Source of the DNA: a virus | Virus record (IMG/VR): IMGVR_UViG_3300044710_000031 | Location: 1 to 32,602 of that record | DNA length: 32,602 nt | Direction: 5' to 3' (one strand) | Part shown: one piece after another, positions 1 through 6,712 of the stretch | Position numbering within the stretch: the first letter of the stretch is position 1 | Layout: every line of letters begins with the position of its first letter | Position numbers and translations under genes: made by a program | Notes under the pieces: generated by a model | What the model was told of the DNA's origin: nothing | Databases searched by the model: none | Seen by the model: the letters and a program-made list of their open reading frames with translations, nothing else

Positions 1-1
1 G

Positions 2-373
2 GACGTCGACTGGCGTCCGGCCACCACCAGCGCGCTTAAGGGCCTGTACGCCGACGTCGACGAGGACCGCGAAGTCCTCATCAGGCGCCAGCTCGCCATC
101 TCCTACCGCGCCGCCCAGCGCCGGTACAAGGAGGCCGAGCGGCGCAAGGACGAGATGACCAACCGGATCCTCGAAGCGATGGGGACCGCCGAGTACGCCC
201 TCGACGCCGGCACCAGGGAGAAGCTCGCCACCCGCTCGGTCAGCCGGCCGAAGCGAATCAGCACCGCCCTCGTCCGCGAGCGCTACCCGCACATCGCCAC
301 CGAGTGCACCCCCGAACCAAAGCCGCAGGTCAAGCTCATGCCTGCCAAGCCGAAGAAGGACAAGACCTCATGA
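2..373 (+). CDS. YqaJ-type viral exonuclease, C-terminal fragment
   Basis: The frame is open from the left edge to a TGA at 371-373, so only the last 123 residues are present. The visible part has a helical segment rich in charged residues (RRQLAISYRAAQRRYKEAERRKDE), followed by 'ILEAMGTAEYALDAG' and a basic tail. This matches the usual end of YqaJ/lambda-exonuclease-like phage recombinases, where a helical region and a short strand follow the catalytic core; the core lies outside the window. Partnership with the adjacent RecT supports the call, because a 5'-3' exonuclease and a single-strand annealing protein normally form a two-gene recombination module. The RecT start overlaps this stop (ATGA at 370-373). 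The family call is inferred from the tail and the neighbour, since no catalytic residue is visible. Confidence 0.7.
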   Translation, partial: DVDWRPATTSALKGLYADVDEDREVLIRRQLAISYRAAQRRYKEAERRKDEMTNRILEAMGTAEYALDAGTREKLATRSVSRPKRISTALVRERYPHIATECTPEPKPQVKLMPAKPKKDKTS

Positions 374-1644
374 CCACCCAGACTGTCGGCAACGCCGTCG
401 CCAACCGCGAGAGCGGCCCCACGACGCTCATCTGGTCGAAGAAGAAGCACTTCGACATGGTGCTGCCCGCCTCCGTCGACGTCGAGGCGTTCCTCGGCTG
501 CGCCGCTGGTGCCCTGTACGCCAGCAACGACCTGATGAAGGCGGCCACCAGCAACCCGGACTCCCTCGTCACCGTCCTCATGCGGTGCGCGTCGCTCGGC
601 CACCTGCCCGGAACCGACGAGTTCTACCTCTATAACCGCAAGCGCAAGGGCCGCGAGGAAGTCAGCGGAACCGAAGGCTACCGGGGGATCATCGAGCGGA
701 TGTACCGCTCCGGCGCGGTCTCGAAGGTCATCGTCCGTGAAGTCTGCGCCAAGGACTACTTCCGCTACACCGAAGGCGAGGACGAGCGCCCCGTCCACCG
801 GTTCACGGCCCGCCAGGGCACCACCGGCGCCGACTTCTTCGGCGACAACGGCAGCACCGACCGCGGCGAGATGGTCGGCGTGTACGCCGTCGCCCAGCTC
901 ACCACCGGCGCATGGTCGCGTCCGGCGATCCTCACCCGCGACGACGTGATGGCCGCCCGCGACGCCTCCGACTCCCGCAACTCCGAGTACAGCCCGTGGA
1001 ACCGGCTCGACGGCGGCAAGAACCACCCCGAGTTCCAGGGACGGTCGATGTGGTGGAAGACCGCCGCGCGCCGCCTTGAGCCGTGGGTGCCGACCAGCCG
1101 CGAGTACCGCCGCGAGATGCTCGCCGCGTCCGCCAAGGCCGCCGAGCTGGCAGGGCCGCGCCAGGTCCCGGCCCTCTCAAGGCCGTCCGACGAGATCGTG
1201 GACGCCGAGCTCGTCGACGAGCAGCCGGCCGTTGAAGCTCCCGCCGCACCCGCGCCTGCGCCGCGCGGACCGCGCTCCCGCCGCAACGCCACCACAGGCC
1301 CCTCGCCCGCGCAGGCCGCCACCCCCCCGGCGGCTCCGGTCGGCCCCGTGCCGGACGCGGGCGAGGCCCCCGTCGGAGGTGAGCCAGCCCCCCGGCTCGC
1401 CTCCGACGGCCAGGTCGGCATGATCCAGCAGCATTTCCAGCGGTTCGGCTACGGCACCAGCCCCGACGACAAGGCGGCACGGCTGCGCATCACCGCGCGC
1501 CTCGCAGGCTACGACGGCGAACTCGCGTCGACCAAGCAGCTCGACCCCGACCAGGCCGCATCCGTCATCCGCCAGATCCAGGCACTCCCCGACGTGGCGG
1601 CGCTGCAAGCGCTCGTCGAAGACGGCGAGGTGCCCGGTGAGTGA
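370..1644 (+). CDS. recT: RecT-family single-strand annealing recombinase
   Basis: A 424-residue protein. Residues about 20-235 form the RecT domain: 'LMRCASLGHLPGTDEFYLYNR' and 'GTEGYRGIIERMYRSGAVSKV' are the typical blocks of actinophage RecT proteins, and 'NPEFQGRS..WWKTAARRLEPWVP'-like sequence closes the domain (here NHPEFQGRSMWWKT). An Ala/Pro-rich linker (about 275-340) is followed by a C-terminal helical domain of about 75 residues. RecT coats and anneals single-stranded DNA for phage recombination and concatemer formation. The ATG at 370 was chosen over an in-frame ATG at 304 because it overlaps the upstream stop in the ATGA style seen throughout the window and removes a low-complexity leader. 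The stop overlaps the next GTG start by 8 bp, so translational coupling is likely. Confidence 0.93.
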   Translation: MTTQTVGNAVANRESGPTTLIWSKKKHFDMVLPASVDVEAFLGCAAGALYASNDLMKAATSNPDSLVTVLMRCASLGHLPGTDEFYLYNRKRKGREEVSGTEGYRGIIERMYRSGAVSKVIVREVCAKDYFRYTEGEDERPVHRFTARQGTTGADFFGDNGSTDRGEMVGVYAVAQLTTGAWSRPAILTRDDVMAARDASDSRNSEYSPWNRLDGGKNHPEFQGRSMWWKTAARRLEPWVPTSREYRREMLAASAKAAELAGPRQVPALSRPSDEIVDAELVDEQPAVEAPAAPAPAPRGPRSRRNATTGPSPAQAATPPAAPVGPVPDAGEAPVGGEPAPRLASDGQVGMIQQHFQRFGYGTSPDDKAARLRITARLAGYDGELASTKQLDPDQAASVIRQIQALPDVAALQALVEDGEVPGE

Positions 1645-2392
1645 CATCATCCCCGAAGAGCTGATTGTCACTCCCGGCACCCTTTCCAGGGCACTAAGGA
1701 GGCTGCCCATCACGATCAAGGACCCGGAAGGGTCAGCCTCCGTACGCGGCTCAGAGGACGGCTGGCAGCCCGTCTCGGCAAAGGGGCTGCCGCGCGACCC
1801 AGACGATGTAGCTCTTGAGATGTTCAAGCTCATCGAGATCGCCCAGTACCACCGCGACGCGTGCACGCCACCCGCGCCGCGAGCCTGCTGTGGGACCTAC
1901 CCCGACGGGCCACACCTGGGCGCGTGCAAGTACGGCGACGACCGCTTCCCGATCACGCGCGGCCACCTCACCACGCGGCTGTCGCTCGCGCTGGAGCACA
2001 CGCCCATCCTCATCAAAGGCAACCACCTCAAGCCGGTTGAAGGCCGCGACGACGACTACTTCACTGTGCTGCCGCACGCACCTGGGCCGCTCGCTGAGGA
2101 ACTCGTCGCCGACATCGAGTGCCAGGGCGCCAGCCAGAGCGTCGTGCGGCAGCAGTACCCGCCGAGCGAGCCTGAGCAGATCGACGATCGGCCGGGCCCG
2201 GACTACTACAAGGGCGACGGCGGGATGCAGCCGTTCGACGTCATCGACGCCTTCGGCCTCGACTTCTACGAGGGCAACGTCGTCAAGTACGTCTGCCGCT
2301 GGCGGAACAAGAACGGCCTGGAGGACCTGTACAAGGCACGCCGCTACATCAATGAGGTCATCAAGCGCGCCGAGGCGGTGGACCGTGGGTAA
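1637..2392 (+). CDS. DUF3310-domain protein
   Basis: A 251-residue protein starting at GTG 1637, inside the end of recT. The C-terminal 60 residues are a clear DUF3310 domain: YYKGDGGMQPFDVIDAFGL, then FYEGNVVKYVCRW, then KNGLEDLYKARRYI. This small helical domain is common in phages, often annotated as SaV-like or nucleotide-kinase associated; no catalytic activity is proven. The first 180 residues are not recognised. They contain a Cys pair (ACCGTYPDGPHLGACKYGDD) and a segment (ITRGHLTTRLSLALEHTPILIKGN) with no motif I can name. Its position directly behind recT places it with the early DNA-metabolism genes. Confidence 0.85.
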   Translation: MSDIIPEELIVTPGTLSRALRRLPITIKDPEGSASVRGSEDGWQPVSAKGLPRDPDDVALEMFKLIEIAQYHRDACTPPAPRACCGTYPDGPHLGACKYGDDRFPITRGHLTTRLSLALEHTPILIKGNHLKPVEGRDDDYFTVLPHAPGPLAEELVADIECQGASQSVVRQQYPPSEPEQIDDRPGPDYYKGDGGMQPFDVIDAFGLDFYEGNVVKYVCRWRNKNGLEDLYKARRYINEVIKRAEAVDRG

Positions 2393-2549
2393 CCGCCTCC
2401 GGCGGCGCGCGTACTTCGAGCCGCCGCGATGGTTTCCGCGCTGGCTGCACCTGCTCACCTGCACCCACTGCCGGAGCATCGCCGCATGGCTCGACAGCCC
2501 CGACGGCCGCCGCTGGAGCGCCGGAGGTGACCTGTCCCGTGACAGCTGA
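2385..2549 (+). CDS. Small basic CxxC protein, unknown function
   Basis: A 54-residue ORF starting at GTG 2385, overlapping the upstream TAA by 8 bp. The sequence is basic and aromatic (RRRAYFEPPRWFPRWLHLL) with one CTHC pair that could form half of a metal site or a disulfide. A run of such short, coupled ORFs is typical of actinophage early regions. I do not recognise the family. Coding support comes from codon bias and the tight overlaps on both sides. Confidence 0.5.
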   Translation: MGNRLRRRAYFEPPRWFPRWLHLLTCTHCRSIAAWLDSPDGRRWSAGGDLSRDS

Positions 2550-2697
2550 AGACCCACACGCCGACCAGCGCGCCGAATGGCGCAGAGCCCTCGCTGCCAG
2601 CAAGAAGCAGCAGCGCCGCGACCGGTGGAAGCGCGCCGCGCCCCGGACAGGAGCCGGGATGGCGCGGCTGAGGCCGCAGAAGCGGGAGGAGACGTGA
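2539..2697 (+). CDS. Small highly charged protein, unknown function
   Basis: A 52-residue ORF starting at GTG 2539, overlapping the end of the upstream small ORF by 11 bp. It is very basic (many Arg/Lys, 'KKQQRRDRWKR') and is predicted to be helical then disordered. It may bind nucleic acid, but no motif supports this. A further 22-codon ORF (GTG 2694 to TAA 2762) follows with the same overlap pattern and is too short to call. Confidence 0.4.
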   Translation: MTAEDPHADQRAEWRRALAASKKQQRRDRWKRAAPRTGAGMARLRPQKREET

Positions 2698-2774
2698 ACT
2701 TCCGCCGCAAGCAGATGACCGCCGCCAGTGACCCCGCCAATCACCATCCACAACAGTCATAAGGAATAGCAACA

Positions 2775-3098
2775 GTGACACAAGCCGACCCCTCGTTCGC
2801 CGACACGCTCGGCGCGATCAACCACGGCGCGGTCGCCGACCTCGCCGCCGCCCAGCTCGCCGACCTCGTGCAGCAGGTCACCCACCTCGGCCGCAAGGGC
2901 ACCCTCACCCTCACTGTCACCGTCGAGCCGTTCACCGGCGGCGGCAACACCGTCCAGGTCACCGCCGCCACCGTCGTCAAGCCACCGAAGAACGACCCGC
3001 ACAAGGGCGTGTTCTTCTTCGCCGACGACGGCGCACTGTCCCGCAACGACCCCAACGTCACGCCGCTATTCGGCGAGAAAGAGGCCACCGACCAATGA
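2775..3098 (+). CDS. Early-region hypothetical protein
   Basis: A 107-residue protein from GTG 2775, preceded by an AAGGAA Shine-Dalgarno at about 2761-2766. Residues 10-40 are helical ('ADLAAAQLADLVQQVTHLGRKG'). A beta-rich part follows (LTLTVTVEPF, NTVQVTAATVVKPP), and the protein ends with 'FFADDGALSRNDPNVTPLFGE'. Small proteins of this layout often sit directly upstream of DUF2303 genes in actinophages. The 4-bp overlap with the next gene (ATGA) suggests coupled expression and perhaps joint function. No activity can be assigned. Confidence 0.75.
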   Translation: MTQADPSFADTLGAINHGAVADLAAAQLADLVQQVTHLGRKGTLTLTVTVEPFTGGGNTVQVTAATVVKPPKNDPHKGVFFFADDGALSRNDPNVTPLFGEKEATDQ

Positions 3099-3928
3099 CC
3101 GAGATCATCGACGAGGGCGCAGCCCAGATCATCCGCGAGCTAGCCCGCGCATCCGCCAGGCCGCAGCTCCTTGAGCCCGGCGCCGTCTATGGCTACGTAG
3201 ACGACAGCGGCGAGCCCCGGCTCATCGACCTCACCACCGACTACTACAGCAAGTTCCCCAAGCGCAAGGGCGGCACCGTCACCGTCCGGAACGTCGCCGG
3301 GTTCGCCCAGTACTACAAGAAGCACTCCGACGAGAACTCCGAGGTGTTCGCCGACCTCGACCAGGGCACCTTCACCGCCGTCCTCGACGCCCACACGCGC
3401 AACGACGGCGCGCGCTGGCAGCAGCACCGCCTGGTGCTCGCGCTCAAGCAGACGCTGCCGTGGGTCACATGGACGGCGATGGACCGGCAGTGGATGAGCC
3501 AGCAGGTATTCGCCGAGTTCATCGAGGACAACTGCCGCGACCTGCACCCCGGCGGCCGTGTGAGCGCCGCCGACCTGCTGGAGATCGCCCAGCACTTCCA
3601 GGCCCACACCAAGGTCAACTTCACCGGCGGGACGCGGCTGGCGACCGGGGCGACGCAGCTGCTCTACAGCGAGACGGTCGAGGCGACGGCAGGCAGCCGC
3701 GGCGAGATCGTCATCCCCTCCGAGTTCGACCTTGCCATCGTCCCCTTCGATGACTGCGACCCGAGCGTGCTCGCCGCGCGGTTCCGCTACCGCCTCAGCG
3801 GCAGTCAGCTCAAGCTCGGCTACTTCCTCAACGACCCGCAGCGCGTCGCCCGCGAGGCGGTCGCTGAGGTCGCCTCTGTCCTCGCCGCGACGTGCGAGAT
3901 CGAGATCATGCAGGGCCGCCCGGCCTGA
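3095..3928 (+). CDS. DUF2303 (YfdQ-like) family protein
   Basis: A 277-residue protein. The family signatures are visible in order: 'RNVAGFAQYYKKHSDENSEVF' near residue 65, 'ARWQQHRLVLALKQT..W..W' near 105-125, 'QVFAEFIEDNCRDL' near 137, and a C-terminal beta-rich half ending 'FRYRLSGSQLKLGYFLNDP'. The length is normal for the family. DUF2303 proteins (E. coli CPS-53 YfdQ is the named example) are frequent next to phage recombination and replication genes; the molecular role is unknown. The start overlaps the previous gene by 4 bp. Its TGA overlaps an ATG at 3928 that I do not use for the next gene. Confidence 0.88.
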   Translation: MTEIIDEGAAQIIRELARASARPQLLEPGAVYGYVDDSGEPRLIDLTTDYYSKFPKRKGGTVTVRNVAGFAQYYKKHSDENSEVFADLDQGTFTAVLDAHTRNDGARWQQHRLVLALKQTLPWVTWTAMDRQWMSQQVFAEFIEDNCRDLHPGGRVSAADLLEIAQHFQAHTKVNFTGGTRLATGATQLLYSETVEATAGSRGEIVIPSEFDLAIVPFDDCDPSVLAARFRYRLSGSQLKLGYFLNDPQRVAREAVAEVASVLAATCEIEIMQGRPA

Positions 3929-3993
3929 TGGCTCCACGGCCGCCGCAGGCCCCGCGCGAGCCTGCGGCGGCCACCCGATTGGAAGAGGGAGTG

Positions 3994-4404
3994 ATGGCTC
4001 GCCCCAACTGGGAGTACATCAAGGTCGACGTGCTGCTCACTGAGCACCCGAAGACCGACGAGCTGTCCGACAAGGCGTTCCGGACGCTCATGGAGCTGTG
4101 GTGCTGGTGCGGACTCAATCACACCGACGGGTTCGTCCGCGAGGCCAAGTGGAAGACGTTCGGCACCAAGGCGGCGCGCGACCAGCTGCTGCGTGTGCCG
4201 CCCGGCTACAAGACCGGGTTTGCCGAGCGCGTCGACGGCGCCTACCTGATGCATGACTTCATCGGTCCGGACGGTCACCAGCGGTCGAAGCAGGAGATCG
4301 ACGAGCTGTCGCTGAAGCGCGCCGAGGCTGGCCGCAAGGGGGGAAGCAAACGGAAAGCAAATGCTCAAGCAGGTGCTCAGGCAAGCGGTCAAGCAAGTGC
4401 TTAG
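3994..4404 (+). CDS. Replication initiator-like protein, N-terminal domain only
   Basis: A 136-residue protein. The ATG at 3994 is preceded by GGAAGAGGGAG, which is better than the ATG at 3928 (which would add a Pro/Ala-rich leader). 'WEYIKVDVLLTEHPKTDELSDKAFRTLMELWCWCG' to 'HTDGFV' has the form of the winged-helix N-terminal domain of phage replisome organisers, and 'RAEAGRKGGSKRKANA' is the basic linker that usually follows it. In full-length relatives a C-terminal domain comes next; here the frame stops at TAG 4402-4404 inside a repeat array. Coding-like sequence recurs downstream in other frames (see findings), so this may be a shortened or decaying initiator. It lies directly beside a candidate origin, as expected for an origin-binding protein. 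Origin binding is inferred. Confidence 0.65.
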   Translation: MARPNWEYIKVDVLLTEHPKTDELSDKAFRTLMELWCWCGLNHTDGFVREAKWKTFGTKAARDQLLRVPPGYKTGFAERVDGAYLMHDFIGPDGHQRSKQEIDELSLKRAEAGRKGGSKRKANAQAGAQASGQASA

Positions 4405-4414
4405 CAAGTGCTTG
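4344..4414 (+). repeat. Iteron cluster A (12-bp tandem repeats)
   Basis: Consecutive copies at 4355-4366, 4367-4378, 4379-4390, 4391-4402 and 4403-4414, with a degenerate 11-bp copy at 4344-4354. The approximate consensus is AAGCAARYGCTC (AAGCAAATGCTC, AAGCAGGTGCTC, AGGCAAGCGGTC, AAGCAAGTGCTT). They overlap the last codons of the initiator-like gene. Spacing near one helical turn and location beside a replication gene suggest initiator-binding iterons. A plain Gln/Ala-rich linker repeat is the alternative. Confidence 0.65.
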
Positions 4415-4459
4415 CGGACGCACAAGGTAACGGGATGGCAAAAACGACCGTGTTCTAGG

Positions 4460-4471
4460 GTGGTCGACCAC
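4460..4471. promoter_or_regulatory. 12-bp perfect palindrome, operator-like
   Basis: GTGGTCGACCAC is self-complementary over its full length and lies between the two iteron clusters. GTGTT at 4450-4454 and AACAC at 4475-4479 add near-symmetric flanking arms. It could be a protein-binding dyad or a small cruciform within the origin. Confidence 0.45.
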
Positions 4472-4497
4472 ACTAACACACGGTCACATACTTCGCG

Positions 4498-4506
4498 TTA
4501 TCCACA
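4498..4506 (+). promoter_or_regulatory. DnaA box
   Basis: TTATCCACA is an exact match to the strong DnaA-box consensus. It lies in the gap between two iteron clusters, which makes a chance match less likely and suggests host DnaA takes part in opening the origin. Confidence 0.7.
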
Positions 4507-4561
4507 GGGCACCCTGAGACCTCCCGAAAACAGATCGCCGCAGGTCACAGGGATCTGGGTC

Positions 4562-4617
4562 TAGCAAACGCTCAAGCACTTGCTCAAGCAAACGCCAAGC
4601 AAAAATCAAGCAGAGGC
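4562..4617 (+). repeat. Iteron cluster B
   Basis: Copies at 4562-4573 (TAGCAAACGCTC), 4574-4585 (AAGCACTTGCTC), 4586-4596 (AAGCAAACGCC), 4597-4607 (AAGCAAAAATC) and 4608-4617 (AAGCAGAGGC), related to cluster A. CAAGCACTTG here (4573-4582) is the exact reverse complement of CAAGTGCTTG in cluster A (4405-4414), so the clusters contain inverted as well as direct copies. Confidence 0.6.
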
Positions 4618-4684
4618 AGAGGCAGTTATACGTGCAGCTTCGCTGCTACGTATCCAACCCCCCGAACGGTGCATTAATTGCTCA

Positions 4685-4760
4685 CCGTAATTTGAGATAG
4701 ATATATCCGTTCTAACAGAACTGTAGTAGCGAATTCGACAATTCAGATTTTGAGATTGGC
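4685..4760. other. AT-rich stretch, possible unwinding element or promoter
   Basis: A strongly AT-rich run in otherwise GC-rich DNA, holding GTTCT-AAC-AGAAC (4709-4721) as a short inverted repeat. It directly precedes the zinc-knuckle gene, so it may also carry the promoter for the following operon; no convincing -35/-10 pair could be fixed. Confidence 0.4.
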
Positions 4761-4773
4761 GGTGGAAAGCAGA

Positions 4774-5109
4774 ATGCCCGCGACATGCTACGGCTGCGGC
4801 GAGAAAGGCCACATCGAATCGGAATGCCCGTATGCCGCCGAACTCGCCGCCGACGGCAAGCCGCCCTGGTGCGGCATCTGCGACCGCCGCAGCCGCCTCA
4901 TCGGCGCACCCGGCGGCCAGCCCGCCCGCTGCACCCAGTGCCACCCCAGCCGCCGCAAGCAGCTCGCCCAGCACCGCCGCTGCCCGACGTGCCACGTCGT
5001 CGTCTACGAATGGGACAACAGCGAATGCGGCCACCACGAAATGCCCGGCGCGACCGATAAACGACCTGAGCGCGAGCACATCGACGAAATCGTAGGGAGC
5101 AATTCATGA
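4774..5109 (+). CDS. Zinc-knuckle (CCHC) protein with additional CxxC pairs
   Basis: A 111-residue protein. Residues 5-18 are a textbook CCHC zinc knuckle (CYGCGEKGHIESEC: C-x2-C-x4-H-x4-C), a fold that binds single-stranded nucleic acid in retroviral nucleocapsid proteins and related families. Further Cys pairs, CGIC near 35, CTQC near 56 and CPTCH near 73, suggest one or two more zinc sites. The ATG at 4774 is preceded by GGAAAG at 4764-4769; an in-frame TTG at 4750 would add eight residues and lacks a ribosome site. It is the first gene after the candidate origin, and nucleic-acid binding is a reasonable inference. The stop overlaps the next ATG (ATGA, 5106-5109). Confidence 0.8.
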   Translation: MPATCYGCGEKGHIESECPYAAELAADGKPPWCGICDRRSRLIGAPGGQPARCTQCHPSRRKQLAQHRRCPTCHVVVYEWDNSECGHHEMPGATDKRPEREHIDEIVGSNS

Positions 5110-5445
5110 CCAAGACCATCATCGTCGTTGAGAGCAACGGCAGGGAGCGGCACTACGCCGCTGACGAGTGGACACCAGGCGACAACTTGGGACTCCTCAT
5201 CGCGAACAGTGAACGAAGCCCTCATCGGGTTGGCCGCATACCCGGCCGGCGCGTGGCTTTCCGTCCGCGAAGACGGCGCCCTGGTGCCCGATCCGGTGAA
5301 GCGGGCGCTCGGCATCACGCGCCGGGCGCTGTTCGACATCCTCGATGCCGCCGACAACCCAGACGAGCCGTTCGGGCGGCCCGAGATCCGCAAGATCGCC
5401 GCCGACGCGCTCGAGGCCGCCGGAATCGAAGAGGCGGACCTGTGA
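5106..5445 (+). pseudogene. Small hypothetical gene split by an apparent frameshift
   Basis: The ATG at 5106 has a good ribosome site (AGGGAG at 5094-5099) and begins MTKTIIVVESNGRERHYAAD, reading sensibly to about codon 35. The same frame then turns into Arg-rich shadow sequence, while frame +1 carries sensible protein (VNEALIGLAAYPAGAWLSV to AAGIEEADL) ending at TGA 5443-5445. A GTG at 5209 could start the second part alone, but no ribosome site precedes it. The simplest reading is one protein of about 110 residues interrupted near 5190-5215 by a 1-nt insertion or equivalent indel. The alternative is two separate overlapping genes. Family unknown. Confidence 0.55.
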
Positions 5446-5774
5446 CCGGGAAGTCACCGGCGCAGGCCGGCTACGAGGCGTACGCCGCCGCCATCGGCAT
5501 GCCCACCGAGCCGTGGGAAGCACTCGACCCGGTAGCGCAGAACGCGCTGGACGCTTGCGCCGAGGCCGTCATCAAGGCCGACGACGCCGAACGCGGTGAT
5601 CTCGCCCTCCAGCTCGACTACGCCAACCGCCACTGCGAGGACCTCCAGGCCGTCATCGCCGACATCCTCGGCCACTTCGGGCCCTCCGGATCCGGCCACA
5701 CCGCCCGTGTCGGCCAGGTGCAGATCGCGAAATGGCGCACCCGCGCCGGACTCACCACCAGGAGCAGCACATGA
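5442..5774 (+). CDS. Hypothetical protein
   Basis: A 110-residue protein from GTG 5442, overlapping the previous stop by 4 bp. The N-terminal half is helical (SPAQAGYEAYAAAIGMPTEPWEALDPVAQNALDACAEAVIKA); the middle contains a possible coiled coil (LALQLDYANRHCEDLQAVIADILGHF). 'PWEALDPVAQNALDACAEAV' resembles a short helix found in many actinophage early proteins, but I cannot name a family. It belongs to the string of coupled accessory genes between 5.1 and 6.9 kb. Confidence 0.7.
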   Translation: MTGKSPAQAGYEAYAAAIGMPTEPWEALDPVAQNALDACAEAVIKADDAERGDLALQLDYANRHCEDLQAVIADILGHFGPSGSGHTARVGQVQIAKWRTRAGLTTRSST

Positions 5775-5866
5775 CCAAGGAACTCGCCCGCACGGCCGCC
5801 TACGACCGCCAGCAGGCCGAATGGTCGGCGCAGGCGATCGAGCCCGGCGAAGTGGAGCCGTTCTGA
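5771..5866 (+). CDS. 31-residue small ORF
   Basis: Starts at ATG 5771 overlapping the upstream TGA (ATGA), and its own TGA overlaps the next ATG (TGATG). The sequence is acidic and helical (ARTAAYDRQQAEWSAQAIEPGEVEPF). The flanking overlaps on both sides favour translation. No function can be assigned. Confidence 0.45.
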   Translation: MTKELARTAAYDRQQAEWSAQAIEPGEVEPF

Positions 5867-6078
5867 TGGCCGGCATCAAGCTCCATCCGCGCACGATGGT
5901 CGTCCAGAAGGCCGAACGGGACCTTCACGACCGGCTGAGCGACGTCGCCGACGAGCACGACCTGTCCTGGACCGAGATGGCGATCATCCTCGGCAACCTC
6001 CAGACCAACGCACTCAAGTACGTCCTGCGCGAGGAACGCCACCCAGAAGACCCCGACCGGAAGGGGGACGAAGCATGA
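5866..6078 (+). CDS. Small hypothetical protein, possibly ribbon-helix-helix-like
   Basis: A 70-residue protein from ATG 5866. 'AERDLHDRLSDVADEHDLSWTEMAIILGNLQTNALKYVLREERHPED' predicts two or three helices separated by short turns, a size and pattern compatible with a small DNA-binding protein, though no specific motif is decisive. It is rich in acidic residues at the C terminus. It overlaps the next gene by 4 bp (ATGA at 6075-6078). Confidence 0.65.
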   Translation: MAGIKLHPRTMVVQKAERDLHDRLSDVADEHDLSWTEMAIILGNLQTNALKYVLREERHPEDPDRKGDEA

Positions 6079-6386
6079 CCCTAGACGACCTCCGCGAGCA
6101 CCGCCGCAACCTGATCCGGTCCTACCGGCGACGGCTCGACGAGGACTTCCACGGCACCATCGGGCCGCTGCTCGACGAGCTGGATGCCCTCGACCGCAAG
6201 GCGGCACTGCTGGCCGCGCCAGAGCCGGACGACAAGGCGATCGAGGCGTGGATCGGCCGCAACCCGCAGAAGTTCGACGTGTGGGTCCGCAAGCAGGCGG
6301 AGACCGCCCCTGCCGACTCGCCGAAGCCGCCAGCGGCCAAACCGGCCGCTAGGCGCACGCCGACGCGCAGGAAGGGAACGCCGTGA
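6075..6386 (+). CDS. Hypothetical helical protein with basic Pro/Ala tail
   Basis: A 103-residue protein. The ribosome site GGAAGGGGG lies just upstream of ATG 6075. Residues 1-50 form a likely coiled coil (LREHRRNLIRSYRRRLDEDFHGTIGPLLDELDALDRKAALL), and residues 75-103 form a disordered basic tail (PKPPAAKPAARRTPTRRKG) that could contact nucleic acid. Not recognised as a named family. It is coupled to its neighbours by 4-bp overlaps. Confidence 0.65.
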   Translation: MTLDDLREHRRNLIRSYRRRLDEDFHGTIGPLLDELDALDRKAALLAAPEPDDKAIEAWIGRNPQKFDVWVRKQAETAPADSPKPPAAKPAARRTPTRRKGTP

Positions 6387-6712
6387 ACATCCCGCCGGAA
6401 CCACCAGTGCGGCTGGGCGCGCCGGAGCGCGACGAGCCGGTGCGCCTGCTGATCAACATCAGCGGCGACCCTCGCGACGAGTTCCTCAAGTACCTGCGCC
6501 AGTGGATCCGGCCGCCGCACCCGCCCGCGCCGGTCACGTCCGACGAAGAACCGCGGTGGGTGCTTGTCAAAGGCTGGCATGACCAGGGTGGCATCGAAGG
6601 CGTCTACGGGCTGTACAGCGAGGAGGAAGCTGACTGGATACTGTCGGCGCTGCTCGACCTCTCCTCGTACAACTGGACCAAGGCCCGGGTTCAGGCAGGA
6701 CCCGCGAAGTGA
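6383..6712 (+). CDS. Hypothetical protein
   Basis: A 109-residue protein from GTG 6383. The core 'RWVLVKGWHDQGGIEGVYGLYSEEEADWILSALLDLSSYNWTKARVQAG' resembles a small alpha/beta fold with strand-turn-strand then a helix; the N-terminal part is Pro-rich. Short proteins with a '(V)YGLYSEEEA..W' core occur in phage accessory regions, but I cannot assign a role. It overlaps the next gene by 4 bp (GTGA at 6709-6712). Confidence 0.65.
   Translation: MNIPPEPPVRLGAPERDEPVRLLINISGDPRDEFLKYLRQWIRPPHPPAPVTSDEEPRWVLVKGWHDQGGIEGVYGLYSEEEADWILSALLDLSSYNWTKARVQAGPAK

Larger units (their letters stand above)
4405..4773 (+). other. Candidate replication origin region (no convincing gene)
   Basis: About 370 bp between the initiator-like gene and the zinc-knuckle gene. 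In order it holds the end of iteron cluster A, a perfect 12-bp palindrome (4460-4471), a perfect DnaA box (4498-4506), iteron cluster B (4562-4617), a short dyad (4709-4721) and a markedly AT-rich stretch (about 4685-4760) in otherwise GC-rich DNA. This combination resembles iteron-type origins of plasmids and lambdoid phages: initiator sites, DnaA site and unwinding element. Short coding-like remnants also occur here in other frames. Origin function is inferred from architecture only. Confidence 0.6.

Noticed and set aside
2694-2762. 22-codon ORF after the small charged protein
   Set aside because: Too short and without recognisable composition; only the overlap pattern supports it.
5106-5774. 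Single 222-residue ORF
   Set aside because: The middle third is Arg-rich shadow; sensible protein lies in frame +1 there, and a separate gene begins at GTG 5442.
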